A stretch of 64,000 nt of DNA from VAZQ01 sp963763365 (lineage in GTDB: Bacteria > Pseudomonadota > Alphaproteobacteria > Rhizobiales > Xanthobacteraceae). The position numbers and the translations under genes were made by a program. The notes beneath the pieces are model-generated. The model did not search any database, was not told where the DNA came from, and saw nothing but the letters and a program-made list of their open reading frames with translations. Of the stretch, positions 36,280-43,221 are shown piece by piece (within the stretch, counting starts at the first letter, position 1; each line of letters starts with the position of its first letter). The stretch is taken from positions 620,001-684,000 of the forward strand of contig CAVXOE010000009.1 in the NCBI GenBank assembly GCA_963763365.1, given 5' to 3'.

Positions 36280-37973
36280 TGCGCGGCGGCCTGTGCGATC
36301 ACGGGCGCCGAGGTCAGCACTATTTCGCTGCCTGAGAGCCTCGCCACCTGGTTGACCCGCCACTGGGGCAGCATGCCGGGAAAGTCTTCCCGCTGATGGG
36401 CGCCGCGGCTCTCGGTACGCGCGAGCGCCGCCTGCGTGACGACGCGCGCGACGGTGAGCATATTGCGCAGGTCGAACCAGTCGAGCGCCCGCATGTCGAA
36501 CGCGCCGCCGTCACCCACGGGCCGGGAACCGAGTGCCGCCGTCAAATCGTCGATCACGCCGAGCGCGCGGCGGAGTTTCGCGTCGGTGCGGAACGGACCG
36601 ACATCGTCTGACATTGCGCTCTGCAGCGCCGACACCATGGCGGCGGTGTTGATATCCGGGCGGTCGGTTGTCGATGCGAGCAGATCGAGTGCCGCGCGCG
36701 CGGACTGCGGCCCGACCGCTTGCCGCGCGGCTTTCCCGGCGCGTTCCGCCGCCGTGCGTCCGGCGCGCCGGCCGAATACCAGCGCCTCGGTGATGGCGTT
36801 GCCGGAGAGCCGGTTCGCGCCGTTGGCGCCGCCAACGGCTTCGCCCGCCACGAGCAGGCCCGGCACCTCGGTCTGCATCAAATCGTCGGCCACGACGCCG
36901 CCCATGTGGTAGTGCGCGATCGGTGCGACCTCGACCGCCATCTTGGTGAGGTCGATGCCGTTTGCAGCGAGGCGGTCGATCACCGGGCCGAACGCCGCGC
37001 GCAGTTCGGCTTCCGAGCAATGCTGGAACGACAAATAGGCTCCACCGTGCGGCGAGCCGCGGCCGGCTTCGTTCTCCTTGACGATCGCATAGGTGGCCAG
37101 ATCGCGGGTGACGACGTAGCGGCCGCCCTCGCTCACGCCGTAGCGCGCGGTGAATTCCTCGCCCTCGCGGTTGAGCAGCTTGCCGCCGAGCTTGTAGCGG
37201 AACGGGTCCCACATGATCGGGTCCATCCCAATCAGCCTTGGTGCAAGGTGTCCGATCGGGAAGAACTGCACGAACTCCATGTCGGCGAGCGGCGCGCCCG
37301 CGCGCAGCGCCAGCGCATAGCCGTCACCGCCCATGTTGGCGGAGGCGCTGTTGCGGCGGTAGAGCCGCGTCAGCCCGCCGGTCGCCACGATCGTGGCCTT
37401 GGCGGCGATCGTCACCGGTTTCCCGCTCGGCAGGTGGAGCGCGCAAGCGCCGACCACTTCGTCGCCTTGCCGCAGAAGATCGACGATCAGCAGATCGCCG
37501 GCCTGGCGAATGCCGGACGTACGCTTGACCACCGTGCGCAGCGTGCGCGAGACCGCCGGGCCGGTGTTGAGGAAGTCGACATAGACGCAGCGCGGCCGGT
37601 CATGTCCTGGCGCCATCGTCGCGGTAATATGGCCGTCCTTGCGGGCCCAGCCGACGCCCCAGGCGTCCATCTCGAGGATGCACGCGGGGCCTTCCTCGCA
37701 CAGAAGCTGTGCGAGCCGCTCGTCGCAAAGACCGCGTCCGGCTTCCAGCGTGTCGTTGTAATGATAGCTCCAGTGGTCAGGCGTCTCCTGGCCGAGCGCG
37801 ACCGCGACCGTCATCTGCGCCATCACGGTCGCGCCGCCGCGGCCGATCAGGCTGCGGTCGGCGAGGAACACCGAGGCGCCTCGACGCGCCGCCTCGATCG
37901 CCGCGTACATGCCGGCCCCGCCCGATCCGATGATCAGGACGTCGGTCTCGACATGCATGGGTTCGGCGGTCAT
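36276..37973 (-). CDS. Fumarate-reductase/succinate-dehydrogenase-like FAD flavoprotein
   Basis: About 565 residues from MTAEPMHVETDVLIIGSGGAGMYAAIEAARRG. The dinucleotide fold, the substrate-domain motif HYHMGGVV and the FAD-end motif GGANGANRLSGNAITEALVFGRRAG are those of SdhA/FrdA. The position of the covalent-flavin His in SdhA (SHT-V-x-AQ) reads GATVMAQ, so FAD should be non-covalent. Unlike housekeeping SdhA it pairs with a one-domain [2Fe-2S] protein and has no membrane anchor genes. Its neighbours (molybdenum hydroxylase upstream, UbiD decarboxylase downstream) suggest reduction or dehydrogenation of an aromatic-pathway intermediate. The open frame reaches 38114 through a repeat; ATG 37973 is chosen. 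Confidence 0.82.
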   Translation of the reverse strand: MTAEPMHVETDVLIIGSGGAGMYAAIEAARRGASVFLADRSLIGRGGATVMAQMTVAVALGQETPDHWSYHYNDTLEAGRGLCDERLAQLLCEEGPACILEMDAWGVGWARKDGHITATMAPGHDRPRCVYVDFLNTGPAVSRTLRTVVKRTSGIRQAGDLLIVDLLRQGDEVVGACALHLPSGKPVTIAAKATIVATGGLTRLYRRNSASANMGGDGYALALRAGAPLADMEFVQFFPIGHLAPRLIGMDPIMWDPFRYKLGGKLLNREGEEFTARYGVSEGGRYVVTRDLATYAIVKENEAGRGSPHGGAYLSFQHCSEAELRAAFGPVIDRLAANGIDLTKMAVEVAPIAHYHMGGVVADDLMQTEVPGLLVAGEAVGGANGANRLSGNAITEALVFGRRAGRTAAERAGKAARQAVGPQSARAALDLLASTTDRPDINTAAMVSALQSAMSDDVGPFRTDAKLRRALGVIDDLTAALGSRPVGDGGAFDMRALDWFDLRNMLTVARVVTQAALARTESRGAHQREDFPGMLPQWRVNQVARLSGSEIVLTSAPVIAQAAAQ

Positions 37974-37990
37974 GGGAGCTGCACAATTAC

Positions 37991-38605
37991 TCACTTTGTC
38001 ATGCCCGGCCTGAGCCGGGCATCCAGCGACTCTCGCATGTCGCAGAATGGATTCAAGGTCACTGGATCGTCCGCTTTCGCGGACGATGCCCGGCCATGAC
38101 GGAGGAACGGACACTCCAGGTCAGGCGCATCGTCCTTGCGCTTGCGCGCGGCGATCTTCACCGCCTGGATGACCTCCGGATAGGTGCCGCAGCGGCAGAG
38201 ATTGCCGGAGAGGTAGTGCTTGATCTGCTCTTCGTCCGGGTCGGGATTGCGATCGAGCAACTGGTGCGCCATCAGGATGAAACCGGGCGTACAGAAGCCG
38301 CACTGGAACGCGCCCGCTTCGATGAACGCCTCCTGCACCGGGCTCAGCACGTCGCCCTTGGCGAGATGCTCGACGGTCGTCACCTCCGCACCGTCGGCGA
38401 ACGTTGCGAGGTAGAGGCAGCCCGATACAGCCGCGCCGTTGACCACCACGGTGCAGCAGCCGCACAGCCCCTGGCCGCAGCTCTCGCGCGCGCCGAACAG
38501 ATTGAACTCGTTCTGCAGCACTTCGACGAGGTTGTGGTGCGGCTTGACGTCGGCGCTGACGCTCTCGCCGTTGAGCGTGAATTGAATGGTGCGTGCGGCG
38601 CTCAT
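37991..38605 (-). CDS. Molybdenum hydroxylase iron-sulfur (small) subunit, CoxS/XdhC-type
   Basis: 204 residues. The plant-type [2Fe-2S] cluster is bound by Cys43, Cys48, Cys51 and Cys63 (ESCGQGLCGCC ... SGC), and the second cluster by FQCGFC (102, 105) and LCRC (137, 139). This is the electron-transfer subunit of a xanthine dehydrogenase-family enzyme. The family normally ends soon after AVKIAARK (about residue 155). The last 40 residues here (from CPFLRHG on) are encoded by an intergenic palindromic repeat. It is 1 bp from the large-subunit gene. Confidence 0.92.
   Translation of the reverse strand: MSAARTIQFTLNGESVSADVKPHHNLVEVLQNEFNLFGARESCGQGLCGCCTVVVNGAAVSGCLYLATFADGAEVTTVEHLAKGDVLSPVQEAFIEAGAFQCGFCTPGFILMAHQLLDRNPDPDEEQIKHYLSGNLCRCGTYPEVIQAVKIAARKRKDDAPDLECPFLRHGRASSAKADDPVTLNPFCDMRESLDARLRPGMTK
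37997..38102. repeat. CATGCCCGG-type palindromic repeat, read into the 3' end of the small-subunit gene
   Basis: The sequence starts TCATGCCCGGCCTGAGCCGG and ends GACGATGCCCGGCCATGACG, with an internal hairpin GTCCGC-TTT-GCGGAC. Such elements are common between genes in Bradyrhizobium and Rhodopseudomonas relatives. A partial relative with GTCATGCCTGGATG and GGCCGGGCATCCA is at 41976-42040. Confidence 0.65.
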
Positions 38606-38606
38606 G

Positions 38607-40892
38607 TCATTCGTCCTCGATCGGCTTGCCGGCTTTGGCGCGCAGCGCCCGCAGCACGGATTCGGGATTGAGCGGCAGCTCCATCAGCCGCACGCCACAG
38701 GCATCGTCGATGGCGTTGGCGATCGCGGGCGAACCGCAGAAGGTGGCGGTCTCGCCCACGCCCTTGGCGCCGAACGGCCCGTTCGACTGGACGACGTCGA
38801 GCGCCTCGCAGTTCATCGTGTTGGGCACGTCCATGATGCCGGGAATCTTGTAGTCGGCGAGCGACGCGTTGGTCACCTGGCCGGCGTCGAGGTGCATCTT
38901 CTCGAACATCGTGAAGCCGTGCTGCATGATCGATGCACCGGAGATCTGCGTCTCGACGATCCTCGGGTTCACCGGCTTGCCGCAGTCGACGATGTTGACG
39001 AACTTCGGGATGCTGACGCGGCCAGTGTCGGTGTCGACCTCGACCTCGGCGCCGGCGGCCGAGACCATCCAGAACGGCGTCACGTTCGGCGAATAGCCGG
39101 TGACCGGGTCGGACGGCACATAGTCCGGCTTGTAGATGCCGGTGCCGATGATGTTGCCGGCCTGCATGCCGTATCGCTTCTGGAACAGCGCCGCGACCGG
39201 GACGTTCGAGCCTTCCGGCTCGCCGACGTCGCGCGCCAGTTGCTGAATTTTGGCACGGGCCTCCTCGGCCGCGAGCTTGACGGCGTGTCCCATGTGGAAG
39301 AGCGAGCGCGAGCCCAGCGTGCCCATGTCGTAAGGCGTGATGTCGGTGTCGCGCGGCACGACCCGCACGGTCTCGGCCGGCATGTTGAGCACGTCGCCGA
39401 CCATCTGCGCCATGGCGGTGTCGGAGCCCTGGCCCATATCGACGGTGCCGCAATAGAGCGTGGTCGAGCCGTCGGCGCTGACGTTGACGATCGCCACCGA
39501 CGTGGTCGGCGAGATCACCGCCTTGATGGCGACCGCGAGCCCGCGCCCGCGCTTGACCGGGCCGCTGCCGCGATCGAACGGCGCGCTCCAGTTCAGCCGC
39601 TCGGCCACGCGGTCGAGCGCCGCCGCCACGGCGGCATCCTTGATGATCTGTCCGGTCGCGTGCGGGCGCCCTTCGCGCAGGATGTTCTTGCGGCGGAACT
39701 CGAGCGGATCGACCTTCAGCGCCCGCGCGATCAGGTCGGTGTGGCTCTCGTAGGCCCAGACCAGTTGCGGGACGCCGAAGCCGCGCAGCGCGCCGGCCGG
39801 CGGCAGGTTGGTGTAGAGCGCGTAGGAATCGATCGAGACGTTCTCGATGTCGTAGGGGCCGGAGGCCGTGAAGCCTGATTTCTGCGTCACCCGCGGCCCG
39901 ATGTCCGCATAGGCGCCGCCGTTCCAGAACACCTCGCACTTGCGGGCCGTGACGCGGCCGTTCTTGTCGACGCCGCTCTTGATGCGGAACGTGCTCGGAT
40001 GCTTGGTGATCTGGTAGAACTGCTCTTCCATGGTGAGCGCGACCTTCACCGGCCGCCGCGCGATCATCGAGAGCGCGAGCGCCAGTGCTTCGAGCTTGAT
40101 GTAGAGCTTGCCGCCGAAGCCGCCGCCCAGATACGGCACCTTGATGCGCACCTTGTTCTCGGGCCAGCCGAGCAGCCGCGCGATCTCGGTGCGCACGAAC
40201 GACGGTCCCTGCGCGCCGCTGTAGATGGTGACGCCGCTCTCCTTCCAGTCGCCGATCGAGCAATAGGGTTCGAGCGCGAGGTGCAGGACCTTCTGCGTGC
40301 GGAACGTGTGCTCGAAGACGTGCGCGGCTTCGGCGAAGGCCTTGTCGACATCGCCCTTGCGCAGCCGGTAATCGAGCGCCGTGTTGGTGCCCTTGCGGCC
40401 CTTGAGGTGCTTGAGGTCGGCGAAGGTGCCGGCGGGCTTGAGCTCGTCGTGCACCAGCACCTTGTTGTCGAAGGCTTCGACCTCGTCGAACACCGGCGGC
40501 AGTTCCTCGTATTCGGCGCTGATCAGCGTGGCCGCTTCCTCGGCGACGTGCGGGTCCTTGGCGAGCACGACCGCGACCGGCTCGCCCACATAGGTGACCT
40601 TGCCGATCGCCAGGATCGGCTGATCGTGGAAGGCCGGTCCGTAATACGGGTTGGGAATGACCTTGATCACGTCCTCGGAGGTCACGACCTTGAAGACGCC
40701 GGGCACTTTCCTGGCTGCGCTGACATCGACGGACTTGATGCGGCCGTGCGCGACCGTGCTGCGGAAGATTTTCGCGTGCAGCATGCCGGGCAGCCGCATG
40801 AGATGCGCGTACTCGGCGCGGCCGGTCACCTTCTCGCGCGCTTCGAGGCGAGGCAGCGAGCGGCCGACCTGTCCGCCGGAGATGGTAGTCAT
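38607..40892 (-). CDS. Molybdenum hydroxylase large subunit (xanthine dehydrogenase family, molybdopterin-binding)
   Basis: 761 residues. Typical features are GRSLPRLEAREKVTGRAEYAHLMRLPGMLHAKIFRS, the cofactor loop YLGGGFGGK, the substrate-region loop PAGALRGFGVPQ and the catalytic GVGETATFCGSPAIANAI (base Glu). The RGFG loop differs from the AYxCSFR loop of form I CO dehydrogenase, so it is a hydroxylase or 4-hydroxybenzoyl-CoA-reductase-like enzyme rather than CODH. It would hydroxylate a (hetero)aromatic ring with water as oxygen donor. It is followed by the small subunit and preceded by the FAD subunit. Confidence 0.92.
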   Translation of the reverse strand: MTTISGGQVGRSLPRLEAREKVTGRAEYAHLMRLPGMLHAKIFRSTVAHGRIKSVDVSAARKVPGVFKVVTSEDVIKVIPNPYYGPAFHDQPILAIGKVTYVGEPVAVVLAKDPHVAEEAATLISAEYEELPPVFDEVEAFDNKVLVHDELKPAGTFADLKHLKGRKGTNTALDYRLRKGDVDKAFAEAAHVFEHTFRTQKVLHLALEPYCSIGDWKESGVTIYSGAQGPSFVRTEIARLLGWPENKVRIKVPYLGGGFGGKLYIKLEALALALSMIARRPVKVALTMEEQFYQITKHPSTFRIKSGVDKNGRVTARKCEVFWNGGAYADIGPRVTQKSGFTASGPYDIENVSIDSYALYTNLPPAGALRGFGVPQLVWAYESHTDLIARALKVDPLEFRRKNILREGRPHATGQIIKDAAVAAALDRVAERLNWSAPFDRGSGPVKRGRGLAVAIKAVISPTTSVAIVNVSADGSTTLYCGTVDMGQGSDTAMAQMVGDVLNMPAETVRVVPRDTDITPYDMGTLGSRSLFHMGHAVKLAAEEARAKIQQLARDVGEPEGSNVPVAALFQKRYGMQAGNIIGTGIYKPDYVPSDPVTGYSPNVTPFWMVSAAGAEVEVDTDTGRVSIPKFVNIVDCGKPVNPRIVETQISGASIMQHGFTMFEKMHLDAGQVTNASLADYKIPGIMDVPNTMNCEALDVVQSNGPFGAKGVGETATFCGSPAIANAIDDACGVRLMELPLNPESVLRALRAKAGKPIEDE

Positions 40893-40951
40893 GTCATGGG
40901 CTCGCTTTGCTCGTCCTTCGGTTTGTCGCTAAACGTCCCGCGAACTCGGTC

Positions 40952-41064
40952 GGCTCCCTCCCCCCTTGCGGGGGAGGGTTGGGGAGGGGGGTGGCAGTTG
41001 GTGATCGCGTCGCCTCAGCGATGGACCCCCACCCCTAACCCCTCCCCACAAGGGGGAGGGGAAC
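40952..41064. repeat. GC-rich palindromic intergenic repeat doublet, copy 3
   Basis: Located between the FAD and large subunit genes of the molybdenum hydroxylase. The first half has CCCTCCCCCCTTGCGGGGGA followed by GGGTTGGGGAGGGGGGT. The second half is CCCCCACCCCTAACCCCTCC followed by CACAAGGGGGAGGGG. Same architecture as 4698-4836. Confidence 0.7.
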
Positions 41065-41101
41065 AGACCGAGTCTGCCGCTCGTTGTTGCCGTCACCTTG
41101 T

Positions 41102-41957
41102 TCATCCGTTCATCGCCGCGCGCACCGCGCGCGCCACGTAGACGCGCAGCAGCTCGCGCTTGTAGGGGGCCGAACCGCGCACGTCGCTGATCGTCTCGCA
41201 CTCGGCGACGGCCGCGTCGCCCGCCTTGGCGAGGAGCTTGTCGTCGACGGTGGCGCCGGTGAGGACCTTCTCGGTCTCCTTGAGCCGGGTCGCCTTTTCG
41301 GTCGCGGCGCTCACCACCATGCGCGTCGACTTGATGACCGGTCCGTCGGCTTCGATCGCGGCGGCGACCCCGAGCGCCGGCCAGTCGTCGGCCGAACCGG
41401 TCGTGCACTTGAGATAGGCGGCGCGCATCTTGCCCTGCGCGGGCACGCGCAGTTCGGCGATCAACTCATTCTTGCTCGAGGACTGTCTCGTAGTAGCCGG
41501 CGAACAAATCCTCGACCGCGATCTCGCGCTCACCCTTGGGGCCGGTCACCAGCACACGCGCGCCCAGCGAGATCAGCACGGGCGGCAGGTCCATGTGCGG
41601 ATCGCCGTGCGCCAGGTTGCCGCCGATCGTCGCCACATTGCGCACGCGCACGTTGGAGAGCCGCAGCATCGTTCGCACGATGACCGGCGCGTGGCGCGCG
41701 ACCTCGGCCGAGTGCTCGACCGTCGAGAGCGGCGTCATCGCGCCGATGGCCAATTCGCCGTCGATCGATCGCGATGCGCGCATGCTTGGCCTCGAGCTTG
41801 CGCAGGCTTACGAGCCGCTTCGGCCGGAACACCCCGCCTTCATCATCAGCATCAGGGCGGTGCCGCCGGCGATCGGGCGGACGGTGGGATCGTCGGGATC
41901 GAGCAGCCGGATGGCCTCGGCAAGCGACGTCGGTTCAGCGAGCTCGAATGGCGTCAT
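41102..41957 (-). CDS. Molybdenum hydroxylase FAD-binding (medium) subunit, CoxM-type (three frameshifts)
   Basis: About 285 residues from MTPFELAEPTSLAEAIRLL. The FAD-binding motifs VRPIAGGTALMLMMKAG and RVRNVATIGGNLAHGDPHMDLPPVL are those of CoxM/HcrB-type subunits, followed by the C-terminal domain (ELRVPAQGKMRAAYLKCTTGSADDWPALGVAAAIEADG). The frame breaks near 41840 (a G apparently lost), near 41785, and at 41474 (extra base in CTTGCTC); sequence on both sides of each break is family-like. It completes the L-M-S subunit set with the two genes downstream. Confidence 0.82.
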
Positions 41958-41975
41958 GCGAACGCGGGCCTTTCA

Positions 41976-42040
41976 GTCGTCATGCCTGGATGACTGGCAA
42001 CGCGCGCAGACCACGTAAACCTGTCTGCGCGGCCGGGCAT
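41976..42040. repeat. Partial CATGCC(T/C)GG-type palindromic repeat
   Basis: GTCATGCCTGGATGACTGGC, an inner CGCGCAGAC/GTCTGCGCG inverted repeat, then GGCCGGGCATCCA. Related to the element at 37997-38102. It lies between the FAD-subunit and CoxG-like genes. Confidence 0.5.
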
Positions 42041-42109
42041 CCACTTTGTTCCAGTTCGAATAAAGCAAGTCGGGACAGGGCGGGACAAGCCCGGATCAGG
42101 ACGCAGGGA

Positions 42110-42574
42110 TTAGGTCGCCGCCCCCGTGCCCGCCGGCGCGAAGGCCGCACGCATGCGTTCGGTGAAGATTCGCTCCATCTCCTTGGCCTTGGAGCGCAGC
42201 ACCGGCTGTCCGAGGCTGCCGAGCTTGCCGGTCAGTGCTGCGTCGATCTCATAGCTCACCTTGGTGCCGGCGCCGTCGTCCGCCAGCCGGGTCACCGAGG
42301 TCGCGGTCAGGCGGCCGACGATGCCGAGCGGGGTGCCTTCGACCTTGGCCTCGATCTCCCGCGGAGCGTCCATCCGGGTCACCTCGACGGTCACGTTGAA
42401 CCGGAATTTGAGGTAAGCGACCCTGGTTTCCAGCACGGCCGTGTAGTGGTCGGGGTCGATTTCGTTGAGTTCCTGCACGCCCTCGACGCAGGACGCGAAG
42501 AACCGCGCGTCGCGCACCTTCGCGAAGACGGCCTCGCGGGGGGCCGGAATGACGATGTCGCCAGTGAATTTCAT
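42110..42574 (-). CDS. CoxG-family SRPBCC-domain protein
   Basis: 154 residues, MKFTGDIVIPAPREAVFAKVRDARFFASCVEGVQELNEIDPDHYTAVLETRVAYLKFRFNVTVEV, the CoxG (CO dehydrogenase subunit G) pattern with a START/SRPBCC fold. CoxG homologues accompany many molybdenum hydroxylases and may act in maturation, membrane attachment or electron-acceptor docking. Here it is the first gene of the molybdenum hydroxylase/flavoprotein/UbiD run. Confidence 0.88.
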   Translation of the reverse strand: MKFTGDIVIPAPREAVFAKVRDARFFASCVEGVQELNEIDPDHYTAVLETRVAYLKFRFNVTVEVTRMDAPREIEAKVEGTPLGIVGRLTATSVTRLADDGAGTKVSYEIDAALTGKLGSLGQPVLRSKAKEMERIFTERMRAAFAPAGTGAAT

Positions 42575-42859
42575 GGGGAGGGTCCAGACTTTGGCGAATA
42601 CTCGCCGATGACGGTGGCGGCGTCAAAGAGCGGCCCCCCGGGCAGCGGTCCGTCCTGTCCGCCGGCTCCGCCACGGTCGTGCGGTTACCCTTTGTTGTCC
42701 ATAACGGCTTCAAATCCCCTCGAAATGACGATTCGAGACCGCTAAAAGGTGCGATATTACCGTGATTTTTCTGCGATCCGCCGGAACGACGCCGGTGATT
42801 GGGAGTTGTCGGGCAGGCCATCCCACAAGTGGCAGGGAAAAAAAAGAGGGAGTCACACC

Positions 42860-43195
42860 ATGTGGATCTCGCTTTTTACCATTGCGGTTGCATCCGCCAT
42901 CGGTCTGAGCGTGGCGGCGGTTTTTATGCAGCAGCCAAGAGGGGCACGGATCCTTCGCAACCTAACGGATTCTGCGACGGCAATCGACGAAGAATGGGCG
43001 GCCTGCGGGCCGCCCATTTGCTTATGGGCCGTCCCGGGCCGAGGACGAGTCCGCGTTGGACCGACGCGGATTGGGCCGGTTCGACCGAATTTCCCGTCTG
43101 CCGGCCGTCAATCGGCGCCCGGCCGATTGTCCTTTTGCCCATTGCGCCCCGTCCTTGCTATGAGCATGCCGCAGCGATCAGTGCTCGGCCGATAG
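42860..43195 (+). CDS. Possible small membrane protein
   Basis: The ATG at 42860 follows AGAGGGAGTCACACC, a good ribosome-binding site, and begins MWISLFTIAVASAIGLSVAAVFMQQ, a clean transmembrane helix or signal anchor. The first about 45 residues look like a real small protein. The rest (rich in Pro, Gly and Arg) reads across a strong hairpin at 42993-43018 and is doubtful, so the true gene may be shorter with a frame error near 42990. No family recognised. Confidence 0.4.
   Translation: MWISLFTIAVASAIGLSVAAVFMQQPRGARILRNLTDSATAIDEEWAACGPPICLWAVPGRGRVRVGPTRIGPVRPNFPSAGRQSAPGRLSFCPLRPVLAMSMPQRSVLGR
42993..43018 (+). terminator. Terminator-like hairpin
   Basis: Perfect 10-bp stem AATGGGCGGC/GCCGCCCATT with a 6-nt loop, followed by TGCTTA rather than a long T run. 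It would fit the end of the small membrane-protein transcript starting near 42860. Confidence 0.45.
43135..43163 (+). promoter_or_regulatory. Candidate promoter of the Aas-type gene
   Basis: TTGCCC (43135-43140), 17 bp, then CTATGA (43158-43163), about 60 bp before the ATG at 43222. Sequence inference only. Confidence 0.3.
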
Positions 43196-43221
43196 CGCCC
43201 GAGCGAAGGACCGGAGAGGCA

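Noticed and set aside
38607..40892. Form I carbon monoxide dehydrogenase large subunit (coxL)
   Set aside because: The active-site loop reads PAGALRGFGVPQ, not the AYxCSFR motif of form I CODH, despite CoxG, CoxM and CoxS-like neighbours.
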